NCBI RefSeq assembly: GCF_904848625.1
Contig: NZ_CAJHCP010000003.1
Location: forward strand, 310,001-374,000
DNA: 64,000 bases
Reading direction: 5' to 3'
Source: Paraburkholderia metrosideri
Lineage (GTDB): Bacteria > Pseudomonadota > Gammaproteobacteria > Burkholderiales > Burkholderiaceae
A program made the position numbers and the translations under genes. Shown here piece by piece: positions 31,341 through 40,844 of the stretch (the stretch's first letter is position 1; each line of letters opens with the position of its first letter). A model generated the notes under the pieces. That model worked only from the letters and a program-made list of their open reading frames with translations. It was not told where the DNA came from and did no database searches.

Positions 31341-31572
31341 ACACAAGGCTTCTGGAGAATGACGCGAGCAGGCGCCGGCTTTTGCACAGCGGCGCCTGGC
31401 GGAACGCAGAGGCTGCGAACCGGGCCTCGTAGGGCCGCGTAAAAAAGCTGCGGAAAGATAATCTCGCACGAGGACGAAAAAAATTTCGAACTCTGCCGAA
31501 AATCCGCGGTCTGTCTTTACGGTACGTGGCTGGCGAAGCCGCCGCGTCACCATTCTCCTCTTGTCGTTGTTG
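31341..31572 (+). other. Unassigned 232-bp stretch ending at a terminator
   Basis: The sequence between the lipoprotein stop and a strong terminator is unusually long for a 3' untranslated region and includes A-rich patches (around 31440-31500) in a GC-rich setting, among them a GAAAAAAATTTC inverted repeat. It may be a long 3' UTR or contain a small RNA that ends at the terminator. No protein is supported. Confidence 0.35.
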
Positions 31573-31574
31573 CT

Positions 31575-31601
31575 CCGGGGTTAATAGCCCCGGTTTTTTT
31601 T
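31575..31601 (+). terminator. Strong terminator upstream of metG
   Basis: A CCGGGG/CCCCGG stem with a seven-base loop is followed by eight T. It ends transcription from the lipoprotein side 150 bases before metG. Confidence 0.85.
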
Positions 31602-31711
31602 GCGCGCTCGCTTTGTACGCGTTCGCCAGACACCCCGCGCTACGCCCTCCCCATCCGCAGCATCCCCGTCCCGCCCCACGCGGCCCGACCCGCGCCACGC
31701 GCCCGCCCTGC

Positions 31712-31717
31712 TAGAAT
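31712..31717 (+). promoter_or_regulatory. Candidate -10 box of metG
   Basis: TAGAAT lies 37 bases before the metG ATG in otherwise very C-rich sequence. No good -35 is visible, so this is tentative. Confidence 0.3.
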
Positions 31718-31753
31718 CAACGTTTCGTCCCACCGCAGGCTCCCACCATCCTT

Positions 31754-33892
31754 ATGTCAGCACCCGCAACCGATCTCTCCGCAGGCGCGCCGTCAGGCCG
31801 TCGCCAGGTTCTCGTCACGTCAGCCCTTCCGTATGCGAACGGGCAAATCCATATTGGCCATCTGGTCGAATATATCCAGACGGACATCTGGGTCCGGACG
31901 TTGCGAATGCACGGGCACGAGGTCTACTACGTGGGCGCCGACGACACGCACGGCACGCCGATCATGCTGCGCGCGGAGAAGGAAGGTCTGACGCCGAAGC
32001 AGCTGATCGACCGCGTGTGGCAGGAACACAAGCGCGACTTCGACAGCTTCGGCATTTCGTTCGACAATTATTATTCGACCGATTCCGACGAGAACCGCGT
32101 TCTCAGTGAAAACGTCTATCTGGCGCTGAAGGAAGCGGGCCTGATCGAGGCGCGCGATATCGAACAGGCGTATGACCCGGTCAAGGAAATGTTCCTGCCG
32201 GACCGTTTCATCAAGGGTCAGTGCCCAAAATGCGGCGCGAAAGATCAATACGGCGACAGTTGCGAAGTATGCGGCTCGACTTATCTGCCGACTGATCTGG
32301 TCAACCCGTACTCGGTCGTCTCGGGCGCCACGCCGGTTCGCAAGACGTCGACGCACTACTTCTTCCGTCTGTCCGATCCGCGCTGCGAGAATTTCCTGCG
32401 CGCGTGGGTCGGCGGCCTCGCACAACCCGAAGCCACCAATAAGATGCGCGAATGGCTCGGCGACGCTGGCGAAGCCAAGCTCGCCGACTGGGACATCTCG
32501 CGCGACGCACCTTACTTCGGCTTCGAAATTCCGGGCGCGCCGGGCAAGTATTTCTACGTGTGGCTCGATGCGCCGGTCGGCTATTACGCGAGCTTCAAGA
32601 ACCTCGCCGAAAAGCGCGGGCTCGATTTCGATTCGTGGATCCGCAAGGGTTCGACGGCCGAGCAGTATCACTTCATCGGCAAAGACATTCTGTATTTCCA
32701 CACGCTGTTCTGGCCGGCCATGCTCGAGTTTTCGGGTCATCGCACGCCGACCAACGTGTTCGCGCACGGCTTCCTGACCGTCGACGGCGCGAAGATGTCG
32801 AAGTCGCGCGGCACCTTCATCACCGCGCAAAGCGTGATCGACACGGGCCTGAATCCGGAATGGCTGCGCTACTACTTCGCGGCCAAGCTGAACAGCACGA
32901 TGGAAGATCTCGACCTGAACCTCGACGACTTCCAGGCGCGCGTGAACAGCGATCTGGTCGGCAAGTACGTGAACATCGCGAGCCGCGCCGCCGGGTTCCT
33001 GATCAAGCGCTTCGAAGGCCGCGTGCAGGACAGCGCGATGCAGCATCCGCTGCTCGCCACGCTGCGCGCCGCGGTTCCGCAAATCGCTGCGAACTACGAG
33101 GCGCGCGAGTACAACCGCGCGTTGCGTCAGACCATGGAACTGGCCGACGCGGTCAACGCGTACGTCGACACCGCCAAGCCGTGGGACCAGGCGAAAGACC
33201 CGGCGAATGCGGTCGCGCTGCATGAGACCTGCAGCGTGAGCGTCGAAGCGTTCCGTTTGCTGTCGCTGGCGCTGAAGCCGGTGCTGCCGAAGGTCGCCGA
33301 GGCGGTCGAGGCGTTCCTCGGCATCGAGCCGCTGGTGTGGGCCGACGTCAACGTGCCGCTCAGCTCCGCTCGTCCGATCAATGCGTACAAGCATCTGATG
33401 ACGCGCGTCGATCCGAAGCAGATCGAAGCGCTGCTCGCGGCCAATCGCGATTCGCTGCAGGCCACGCCGGAAGCGGCTGCGCCGGCCGACGCGAAGGCCA
33501 AGGCGAAAGCCGCCGCAAAAGCTGCCGCCGCGGACAAGGACGAAACCCCTGGCGTGATCTCGATCGACGACTTCGCGAAGATCGACCTGCGCATCGCGAA
33601 GATCGTCGACTGCAAGGCGGTGGAAGGCTCGGACAAGCTGCTGCAACTCACGCTCGACGTGGGCGAAGAGAAAACACGCAACGTGTTCTCGGGCATCAAG
33701 TCGGCGTATCAGCCAGCACAGTTGATCGGCAAGCTGACGGTGATGGTCGCGAATCTGGCACCGCGCAAGATGAAGTTCGGCCTGTCCGAAGGGATGGTGC
33801 TGGCCGCCTCGGCGACCGACGAAAAAGCCGAACCGGGTCTGTACGTGCTCGAACCGGATAGCGGTGCGAAGCCAGGCATGCGCGTGAAGTAA
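31754..33892 (+). CDS. metG: Methionyl-tRNA synthetase
   Basis: This 712-residue enzyme charges tRNA-Met. The HIGH motif reads HIGH at 33-36 in [20 protein letters not shown] zinc knuckle with four cysteines (CPKC...CEVC) lies near 157-173. The KMSKS loop is in [14 protein letters not shown] near 345-352. After the anticodon-binding helices, a linker of alternating Ala and Lys (about 574-597) leads to a C-terminal EMAPII/Trbp111-type tRNA-binding and dimerisation domain (about 605-712). Domain order and length match the dimeric E. coli type. Confidence 0.98.
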   Translation: MSAPATDLSAGAPSGRRQVLVTSALPYANGQIHIGHLVEYIQTDIWVRTLRMHGHEVYYVGADDTHGTPIMLRAEKEGLTPKQLIDRVWQEHKRDFDSFGISFDNYYSTDSDENRVLSENVYLALKEAGLIEARDIEQAYDPVKEMFLPDRFIKGQCPKCGAKDQYGDSCEVCGSTYLPTDLVNPYSVVSGATPVRKTSTHYFFRLSDPRCENFLRAWVGGLAQPEATNKMREWLGDAGEAKLADWDISRDAPYFGFEIPGAPGKYFYVWLDAPVGYYASFKNLAEKRGLDFDSWIRKGSTAEQYHFIGKDILYFHTLFWPAMLEFSGHRTPTNVFAHGFLTVDGAKMSKSRGTFITAQSVIDTGLNPEWLRYYFAAKLNSTMEDLDLNLDDFQARVNSDLVGKYVNIASRAAGFLIKRFEGRVQDSAMQHPLLATLRAAVPQIAANYEAREYNRALRQTMELADAVNAYVDTAKPWDQAKDPANAVALHETCSVSVEAFRLLSLALKPVLPKVAEAVEAFLGIEPLVWADVNVPLSSARPINAYKHLMTRVDPKQIEALLAANRDSLQATPEAAAPADAKAKAKAAAKAAAADKDETPGVISIDDFAKIDLRIAKIVDCKAVEGSDKLLQLTLDVGEEKTRNVFSGIKSAYQPAQLIGKLTVMVANLAPRKMKFGLSEGMVLAASATDEKAEPGLYVLEPDSGAKPGMRVK

Positions 33893-33955
33893 CGTTTCCC
33901 TGGATGAGCGGTGTCCGTGGCGGGTTTTGCTGCGGACTCGCGTCGTTCAGGCAGA

Positions 33956-33995
33956 AAAAAACGGCCCGCTCCTGATTGGAGCGGGCCGTTTTTTA
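33956..33995 (+). terminator. Terminator between metG and tamB (bidirectional)
   Basis: A perfect 16-bp stem (AAAAACGGCCCGCTCC with its complement) with a five-base loop follows the metG stop by about 63 bases. Poly-A and poly-T flank it, so it can serve both converging genes. Confidence 0.9.
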
Positions 33996-33996
33996 T

Positions 33997-34104
33997 GCTC
34001 ATGCGGCTCATGCGGCTCATGCGGCTCATGCGGCTCATGCGGCTCATGCGGCTCATGCGGCTCATGCGGTTCGTGCCGTTCATGCCGTTCATGCGGCTCA
34101 TGCC
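33997..34104. repeat. 9-bp tandem repeat, twelve copies
   Basis: Eight identical units GCTCATGCG (33997-34068) are followed by four variants (GTTCGTGCC, GTTCATGCC, GTTCATGCG, GCTCATGCC). The array starts right at the end of the terminator T-run and stops 46 bases short of the tamB stop codon. Because nine is a multiple of three the array is open in several frames, but nothing suggests it is translated. Perfect units imply recent slippage and probable copy-number variation between strains. Confidence 0.95.
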
Positions 34105-34150
34105 TTTGTGAATGCCGCCGCCCGCTACGCGGGCACCGGCATCCTGCCCG

Positions 34151-37100
34151 TCACCATCTGATCCGGTCAAAACGTCGCGTGTACAGCACGTCAGCGCCAT
34201 AGAACGTGCCACCGTAAGCCACGACCGACCAGTACCGCGTCAGATTCACCGTCGCCTTGATTGCATTGCTCGCCGACTGCAAGCCCTGCTCGTAGCCGAT
34301 CACGAGCCACTCGTTAATCGCCTTCGACACCATCACCACCTGCGGATCAGTCAACCCGACCTCGCTTCGGCCGACCGAAAACTCATCCAGCCCCACCGTC
34401 TGCGCGATCCTTTTGCCGGTCGCGCTGCCAAGCAGCGCGAGCGCCGTCGTCATCGTGCTTTGCTGACCGAGGTTATTGCCCTGATCCGTGCCGTGCCCGA
34501 ACAGCAGCCACGACAGCTTTTCGTTATCCGGCACGTTCGGCTCCGACACCAGTCTCGCAACCGGCAACTGCACCGTCCCCGTCACCTGCACCCCGGCCTC
34601 GACCTGCTGGTTGCGACGCATTGCCAGAATGTTGATGCCCGGATTGGCCACCGGCCCATTGAAGGTGAAGAAGCCGTTTTCGATCGACAGCTTGCGGCCG
34701 AACGCGGTGTAGGTCGAACCCTGCGTGACCCGCACGTTGCCAACCGCGCGCAGCGGCAGGTTCGGCGCGCTCATCGCGGTGATCGTGCCGGTCAACCCGA
34801 GGTCGGCGCCTTGTCCGCGGAAACGGAAATTGTCGCCAAGGCTGATGTCGATATTGGCACGCGGCGCGAACGGTCCGATTGGCTGGTTGGTGCCCGCCAC
34901 CGGACGTGGGCGCCCGCCAGACCGGGTGCCGTCCGGTCGGATGATCACGACGTCGTCGCCGAGTCGGGGCGCGGCCTGCTCGGGCAGGTCGAACAACGCG
35001 TGATCGACCACGAATTTGCCGTTGATCGCCATGCCGCGTTCCGCGCCGCCGTTCGCCACGCTCGCGCTGCCCGTCAACGACAGGTTGCGGTCGGGCGCGG
35101 CAAATAGCTCGAGCTTGTCGGCAACGATGCTGGCGCTCAGATCCGGCTCCGCGCCGTCCAGACGGACGCGGCCGGTGGCCCGTAGCGTGCCGCTCGCGCC
35201 ATGAAACTCGACCTGCTGAAACTCCACCAGATTCTGTGACAACGCGATACGCACCACGCCGTCCTTTAACTGTACGCCCTGGTCGACCATCGTCGCGGAC
35301 AGACCGTCGCCGGTCAGCGCCCCGGTCAGGCTCGGCTTGGCTACCGTGCCACCGAGCGCGAGTTTGAGCGCAAGGTGGCCGTCCAGCAGATAGCTCGGAC
35401 CGAACAGGCCGCCGGTCGTCTTCAGCGAAGGCACATTGGCATTCACGTTGCCCGACAGCGCGCCCTCTTCGTTGAAAGTCAGCAAACCGTCGCGCGACAC
35501 CAGCGTGGTGTGCGCGTCGGCATCGATCAAGCCGATCCGGCTGGCCTGCGCATGCAGCGTGGCGTTGAGCCGGTTGCCGCCGCTAAATTCGGCGCGTGCG
35601 GTGATGTCGGAAATGCCCATCGACGCAAGGCCCCGGCCAATTTCAACCGTAACGTCACCCTCGCGTCGTTTCAACTGGATATGGCCGCTCGCGGTGGCGC
35701 CCAGCGAAAAATCCCAGTCGCCGTCGAACACGAGGTCGGTTCTCATAACGGGCGGCTCGCCGGTGATCTCGTGCCGCAACTCCTGCAAACGTGCGACCGA
35801 CACGTCGGTCAGGTTGCCCGCCGACTGAATTTTGCCGTGGTCGAACGCGAACGATTTCAGCGTCAGCACTGCGCCTTCAAGTGTGAGGTGCGTGGGCCCG
35901 AGAGTCAGCTTGCCCGGCGCGGCGCTCACGGTGAGCGGCGCTTCGAGATTCACCGCCGGCAAACCCTTGTTCTGCAGATGCGTGACCGTGCCGTCCCAGC
36001 GCGTGCCGTCGCGTGCTTCGGTGAGCTTGCCGTTGGCGGCGACCGACAGATCGAGCGGCCGATCCTGCAGCTTGCCGGTAGCCGCCGCCTCGAACGTGTG
36101 GTTGGCGCGCGTGCCCGACAGCCTGGCCGTCAACGTGGTCAGATCGACCCCGCCCGCGCTGACGTTCTTCGCGTCGGTGGTGAAGGCGAGCGCGCCGTTC
36201 GCGCCGTCGCGCAATTCGGCGCGGCCTTCGGCCTGACCAACGTGGTTGCTGCCGAACACGACGCTATCGGCCTTGTAATTCAGCGTCACGTTCGGGTGCG
36301 CAAACGAGCCGGTGACGTCGCCGTCGGCGGCAACCTGGCCCGCGAGGCCGAAGCCGAGCCGTTCAAGCTGCGGAGCATCCACCCGGAAGCGCAACCGGTC
36401 GCCGGCTGCACCGAAGCTGCCTTGCAGATCGACCTGATTGCCCGCCACCGACAGATTCGCGCGACTCGGCAGAATCCGTGTGCCGACTAGCTGCACCGTG
36501 CCGGCGCCGGTCAATGGCAGAGCGTCGTAGGTACTCGGGCCCAGCTTGAATTCAGCCTTCGTGGTGAAAACCGGGCCGAGCACCCCGGCCGCGGACAGCG
36601 TGCCGTTGACCCGAGCCTCGATCTTGCGGGCCGGCGTCGCGCCGCGGTTGGCGCTGGGTTGGCGCGGCGGCGTTTTGCGTTGGACCACCTCGGTTTGCAC
36701 GGCCGCTTTGGCCGTGTTTTTCACTGCTGCGGCAGCCTGATCGCCAGGCGCGGCGCTTCTGGCGCCGGCGGTGCTGCCCGCCTGGGCGGCGGCCCGCTCG
36801 TTACGCCGCTGCTGAACGTTCTTCACGGCCGGCACCGGCCCGGTCACCGGCGCACGCGACGGCATTTGCGACGCCAGCGTCAGCGGGTCGAAATTGGTCA
36901 GTTGCGCTTTCAGGTTGTAGGTGGAATTCGCGTCGTGCTTCAGCGCGCCGGACAGATCGATACGCCCGCTCCCCGACGTGACACGCACATCGTTGAAACT
37001 GATCCGGGCAGGATCGAAAGTCACCTTGCCCTGGAGGCGCAGCGCGGCTCTCGGGTCGGCGAGATCGAGCGTCAGGCTTTGGATGTCGTCGTTCAGACGG

Positions 37101-38548
37101 ACGCCGATAGGACCGGAAAGCTGCGTAGGCCGTACTGTCGCCTGAAGTGCGTTCAGATCGAGTCCGGCGACCCGCAGGTCGAGTTGGCCGCGCCGGCCGC
37201 TCAACTCGCCGCTGCCGGTCACGGTGGCGGTTCTGACGAGCCGCACGTTCAGATTCGAGATGTGCTGCGCCTGGGCATCGAGCCGCACGTCCGCATTGGC
37301 GTTGATGAGCGGCAGCAGGTTCTGGTCGATTGCACCCGGTCTGGCGTTGACGATCGACACGTGGCCCGTGACGGCAAAGCCGGCAGCCGTCGCCTGCGTC
37401 GCGTGTTTGCCGTGCCTGGCAGCGGGTTGCGGGTTGCTCGCGGGGTTCGCGCCAGTGGCGCTCGCCGGATGACTCGCCAACTCACTCGCAGCCGCCGCTC
37501 CATTGGTGCTACTAGCTGCGCTCGCGGCCCCCGCTTCACTTGCCCCCAGCACCACCGTGCCTGCGCCATCCTGCGAAACCGGTGCGAGCTCCGCGCGCAC
37601 CGCCAGATCGGCTAATGGCGCGCCAGGCGCAAAAGCCTGCGGGTTGATGTGATCGAAAGTCAGGGTGGCGCGTTGCAGGGGCACGGCGCCGAACGGCGTC
37701 GCCTCGACCCGCGCATGGCCGGCGAGCTTCATGCCGGTCGCATCGAGTTCGGCGACCAGCTGCTCCAGCGTGCCGCTCAGATGGCCGCCTACCTGGACCG
37801 CTTCGTTGTTGACCTTGCCCGAATAACCGATGTCGCCGGTCAATGGAAACGGCCGAACTCCATCGAGCCTGGCCGACGCCGTCACCGCGCCGAACGGCGT
37901 GTCCAGCCACTCGATCGCGGCCTCGTGGTGACGCCCGTCGCTACGGCCGTGAAAAGCGAAATGCGACAACTCGGTGGTCGATGCACCCTGATGCAGCAGC
38001 AAACTGTCGAGCCGAACGTCGCGAATGTCGAGTTGCAACGGCAGGCGCAGTTCTTTCGGCAACTTCATCGGCTCGCTGCTGCTGGACGACGACGAGCCGA
38101 CCCGTGCATCCACCGTGCCGACGTGCAGATAGTCGACCGTGAAGCGCCACGGATCGCGCGCGAGCGCCCAGCGCCCCGCCGCCCGGTCGATCTGAATATC
38201 GGTACCGCTGCCGTCGAGACTGCGCCAGCGCACGTCCCGCAAGCGCACGCCAGTCGCGAGCGTCCCGCCTTCGAGCGTGCCGCCCAGCTTGCCGCCGAGC
38301 AGGCGGACCGCGGCCTGCCATGCGTACGCGGTGCCGCGCTCGGTGGTCAGCGCGCCATACAGCAGCCCCACCGCCAGCGCGATCAGCAACACCAGCACGA
38401 CGACGGTCCACGCGAACGTCTTCAGCAGCCAGTGGCTACGCCGGCGCTCAGGCGGCGGCGTGCCGGGTGACGGCGGCTCTGGCGGCTGTCCGGACGGCGG
38501 AACGCCAGCCGGCTGCGCGGAGGGTTGATCGGAAACGTCCGTAGTCAT
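34151..38548 (-). CDS. tamB: Translocation and assembly module inner-membrane protein TamB
   Basis: This 1465-residue protein is anchored in the inner membrane near 41-65 (LLKTFAWTVVVLVLLIALAVGLLYG) after a proline-rich cytoplasmic tail, and spans the periplasm as an AsmA/TamB-type beta-taco. The C-terminal DUF490 region holds GDNFRFRGQGADLGLTGTIT, the near-terminal PDNEKLSWLLFGHG, and a final ADVLYTRRFDRIRW. Such proteins act with TamA in outer-membrane assembly and probably phospholipid transport. Two alanine-rich, low-complexity insertions (around 37380-37550 and 36610-36830) interrupt the repeats. It follows tamA by 36 bases and is probably cotranscribed with it. Confidence 0.95.
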   Translation of the reverse strand: MTTDVSDQPSAQPAGVPPSGQPPEPPSPGTPPPERRRSHWLLKTFAWTVVVLVLLIALAVGLLYGALTTERGTAYAWQAAVRLLGGKLGGTLEGGTLATGVRLRDVRWRSLDGSGTDIQIDRAAGRWALARDPWRFTVDYLHVGTVDARVGSSSSSSSEPMKLPKELRLPLQLDIRDVRLDSLLLHQGASTTELSHFAFHGRSDGRHHEAAIEWLDTPFGAVTASARLDGVRPFPLTGDIGYSGKVNNEAVQVGGHLSGTLEQLVAELDATGMKLAGHARVEATPFGAVPLQRATLTFDHINPQAFAPGAPLADLAVRAELAPVSQDGAGTVVLGASEAGAASAASSTNGAAAASELASHPASATGANPASNPQPAARHGKHATQATAAGFAVTGHVSIVNARPGAIDQNLLPLINANADVRLDAQAQHISNLNVRLVRTATVTGSGELSGRRGQLDLRVAGLDLNALQATVRPTQLSGPIGVRLNDDIQSLTLDLADPRAALRLQGKVTFDPARISFNDVRVTSGSGRIDLSGALKHDANSTYNLKAQLTNFDPLTLASQMPSRAPVTGPVPAVKNVQQRRNERAAAQAGSTAGARSAAPGDQAAAAVKNTAKAAVQTEVVQRKTPPRQPSANRGATPARKIEARVNGTLSAAGVLGPVFTTKAEFKLGPSTYDALPLTGAGTVQLVGTRILPSRANLSVAGNQVDLQGSFGAAGDRLRFRVDAPQLERLGFGLAGQVAADGDVTGSFAHPNVTLNYKADSVVFGSNHVGQAEGRAELRDGANGALAFTTDAKNVSAGGVDLTTLTARLSGTRANHTFEAAATGKLQDRPLDLSVAANGKLTEARDGTRWDGTVTHLQNKGLPAVNLEAPLTVSAAPGKLTLGPTHLTLEGAVLTLKSFAFDHGKIQSAGNLTDVSVARLQELRHEITGEPPVMRTDLVFDGDWDFSLGATASGHIQLKRREGDVTVEIGRGLASMGISDITARAEFSGGNRLNATLHAQASRIGLIDADAHTTLVSRDGLLTFNEEGALSGNVNANVPSLKTTGGLFGPSYLLDGHLALKLALGGTVAKPSLTGALTGDGLSATMVDQGVQLKDGVVRIALSQNLVEFQQVEFHGASGTLRATGRVRLDGAEPDLSASIVADKLELFAAPDRNLSLTGSASVANGGAERGMAINGKFVVDHALFDLPEQAAPRLGDDVVIIRPDGTRSGGRPRPVAGTNQPIGPFAPRANIDISLGDNFRFRGQGADLGLTGTITAMSAPNLPLRAVGNVRVTQGSTYTAFGRKLSIENGFFTFNGPVANPGINILAMRRNQQVEAGVQVTGTVQLPVARLVSEPNVPDNEKLSWLLFGHGTDQGNNLGQQSTMTTALALLGSATGKRIAQTVGLDEFSVGRSEVGLTDPQVVMVSKAINEWLVIGYEQGLQSASNAIKATVNLTRYWSVVAYGGTFYGADVLYTRRFDRIRW

Positions 38549-38584
38549 GCGTCGGTCAGGAAATCAGGTAAAGGCGGGTTTTCA

Positions 38585-40507
38585 TCAGAAGGCAATGCCC
38601 AGCGTCAGGTACGGCCGCACGCTCCGGTTGCGAATCCCGTAAGCAATGTCGACATTCACCGGGCCGACCGGGCTGCGCCAGCGCGCCCCCACGCCGACGC
38701 CAGGGTAGAAGACTTTTTCGCCCCAGGTGTCGGTGGCGGTGCCGATGTCGAAGAATGCGGCCGCGCCCCACGAGTGCGAGAACCAGTGCTGGTACTCGGC
38801 TGCCCCCGTCACCAGGTACTTGGTAGGCAGCACGGAACCGTCGACCTCGTTACCGATGCTCTGAAAGCCATAGCCGCGCACCGAGTTCGAACCGCCGGCG
38901 CGGAACAGCAGCGACGCCGGGACACCGGTCGAACTGCCGCTGGTGAACACCCCGCCGAGTTCGGCGCGGATCAGCACGATATCGTCCTTACCGATGGGCA
39001 GATACTGCTGGCCGCGCGCGTAGCCGCGCGCGAAGGTCTGATCGGTCAGCACGCCCTTGATCGCGAAGCCTGCCTCGACGTGGATCAGGTTGCCCCGGCG
39101 CGGGAACAGCGGATCGTCGGTGTCGCGCCGGGTCCACGACCATCCGGGCACCAGCGCGCGGCTCGTGATCGGCCCAATCGCGTTCTGGTCGAGCCGGTCC
39201 TGGTAGTACAGCAGCGAGTAGTTGTAGTCGAGGAATTGCGACGTGCGTGACCGCTGCACACCGCCCCGGATACTGTAGATGCGGGTATCGGAAACGTCCG
39301 TCGTGGTGTAGGACGCCAGCACGCTATTGGTCCACGCGCGCGGTCCCGGCGGCATTGACAGCTGGATTTGCCCGTACTGCTGGGTCTGGTCGGCGCGGCC
39401 TTCGACGGTGAACGGCCACGCCTTGCCGAAGGTGTTCAGATACGAGTACGCGCCCTGCACCAGTGGGCCGTTGTCGGTCGAATAACCGACCCCGCCGCGA
39501 ATACTGTTGTACGGAAACTCGGACACCTTCACGTGAACCGGCGTGTCGAGCGGTTTGGCCGGGTCGTTGTCGAGGTCGATCGCGACGCTGGCGAAGTACG
39601 GCGTGTTCTGCAACTGGCGCTGCAATTCAGCCACGCGCCGCGTATCGTAGACGTCCCCGGGAGAAATCGGATTGACGTTGTGTACGATGAACTCCGGATA
39701 ACGGCGCGTGCCCGATACGTCGAGCTGGCCCATCGTGAAGGTCGGGCCGCTATCGTAAGTGACCGACAGCTTCGCCTCATGCGTGCGCGGATCCACCAGC
39801 GCCTCGGAGTGGTAGATCTTCGCGGCCAGATAGCGGCGCGACTGCAGGGTTCTGAGCGCGGAGTTTTTAGCGTCGTCCCAGTCGTCCTGAGAAAATGGAT
39901 CGCCCTCATGGAGCGAAAACGCCGAGCGGGTCGCGTTTTCCTGCTCCGGGTCTTCGGTGATAACCGCGCCGCGAAACGATACCGACACCGACGAAATCAC
40001 GGTTTGCGGCCCGGGGTCGACACTCACCGTGACCTGCCGCGCGTTGTTGACGGTTCGCACATCGGTGCGCACGACGGGCGAAAAATAGCCTTGCGTGGCA
40101 GCCAGATCTCGCACTTGCTGCGGCGTGGCGGTAATCAGAAAGGAAAACTGGTCGTCGCTGACATCCGGCCGTTTGGCGAAGCGGGCAATATCCAGATGCG
40201 CTTCGAGCAGCCTGCGCAGTGAGCGCGGCGTCGCGACCACGTCGACCTTGTAGCTGGCAGCCGCGCGGGCGGCGTGGGCGATGTCCGGGGTCCCGACGGC
40301 CAGCATCAGCATGACGATGCCGACGGCGAACCACGTGCGCAGCCAGTGCCGGACCGGCGCTGCACGCCCGCGCTCCGGACCGCTCTGGCTGGGCCGCCCA
40401 CGCGGCTTGTCGATCGCACCTACCGCCAAACAGGACCTCCGGTCATAGTTGTTGAATGCGTATGCCGCGCCGCGCGGCGGCGGACGAGGCATGCTATTTG
40501 ACCACAT
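38585..40507 (-). CDS. tamA: Translocation and assembly module outer-membrane protein TamA (Omp85 family)
   Basis: This protein of up to 640 residues has a hydrophobic leader around 56-82 (WFAVGIVMLMLAVGTPDIAHA), POTRA domains over about 87-330 (including GPTFTMGQLDVSG), and an Omp85 barrel. The barrel includes FRAGGSNSVRGYGFQSIG, the (V/I)RGY lid-lock motif, and ends in a phenylalanine (LTLGIAF), as outer-membrane barrels do. The long, basic N-terminus before the signal (about 55 residues) is unusual; a later start within it is possible, and an ATG at 40492 is one option. It is divergent from DUF3460 and precedes tamB. Confidence 0.93.
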   Translation of the reverse strand: MWSNSMPRPPPRGAAYAFNNYDRRSCLAVGAIDKPRGRPSQSGPERGRAAPVRHWLRTWFAVGIVMLMLAVGTPDIAHAARAAASYKVDVVATPRSLRRLLEAHLDIARFAKRPDVSDDQFSFLITATPQQVRDLAATQGYFSPVVRTDVRTVNNARQVTVSVDPGPQTVISSVSVSFRGAVITEDPEQENATRSAFSLHEGDPFSQDDWDDAKNSALRTLQSRRYLAAKIYHSEALVDPRTHEAKLSVTYDSGPTFTMGQLDVSGTRRYPEFIVHNVNPISPGDVYDTRRVAELQRQLQNTPYFASVAIDLDNDPAKPLDTPVHVKVSEFPYNSIRGGVGYSTDNGPLVQGAYSYLNTFGKAWPFTVEGRADQTQQYGQIQLSMPPGPRAWTNSVLASYTTTDVSDTRIYSIRGGVQRSRTSQFLDYNYSLLYYQDRLDQNAIGPITSRALVPGWSWTRRDTDDPLFPRRGNLIHVEAGFAIKGVLTDQTFARGYARGQQYLPIGKDDIVLIRAELGGVFTSGSSTGVPASLLFRAGGSNSVRGYGFQSIGNEVDGSVLPTKYLVTGAAEYQHWFSHSWGAAAFFDIGTATDTWGEKVFYPGVGVGARWRSPVGPVNVDIAYGIRNRSVRPYLTLGIAF

Positions 40508-40653
40508 CAGCAGGGGCCACGAGATCTCAAAAAGGGCCGCCGCCGGCGTTTTTCGACCGCGCGCGGCGCATGCGGTAAAATTCCGGATTAACTGTGTCGC
40601 GCGCCGGCTTTGCGCCGGGCAGCGGCCATTTCACCCACCACGGACGTCGAGCC

Positions 40654-40839
40654 ATGTATCAATCGGACATCACCCAGTTCCTGAACCAGCTCAAGCAACA
40701 GAAACCGAATCTGGAAGCTGAGCAACGCCGCGGCCGCGCGCTGCTGTGGGACAAACAGCCGATCGATCTGGACGAACGCGCCGAGCAGAAAGCCTCGCGC
40801 GTGGAACAGACGCCTTACTCGTACTACCAGAACTTCTGA
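40654..40839 (+). CDS. DUF3460 family small protein
   Basis: This 61-residue charged protein starts MYQSDITQFLNQLKQQKPNL and ends YSYYQNF. It is a conserved small protein of betaproteobacteria with no known function, regularly found just upstream of scpA. A TAAAAT at 40576-40581 could be its -10 box. The scpA start follows five bases after its stop, so the two are very probably cotranslated. Confidence 0.88.
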   Translation: MYQSDITQFLNQLKQQKPNLEAEQRRGRALLWDKQPIDLDERAEQKASRVEQTPYSYYQNF

Positions 40840-40844
40840 CTCGC

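Noticed and set aside
31820..33646. 608-codon reverse frame opposite metG, and similar long frames opposite ftsK and ilvD
   Set aside because: They are mirror frames produced by strong G/C bias at third codon positions of the true genes.
33997..34104. CRISPR array
   Set aside because: Units adjoin without spacers and are only nine bases long; no cas genes are present.
33709..34212. Reverse ORF reading a Met-Ser-Arg repeat through the 9-bp array
   Set aside because: It depends on the repeat unit being a multiple of three and runs antisense into metG; there is no ribosome site or family resemblance.
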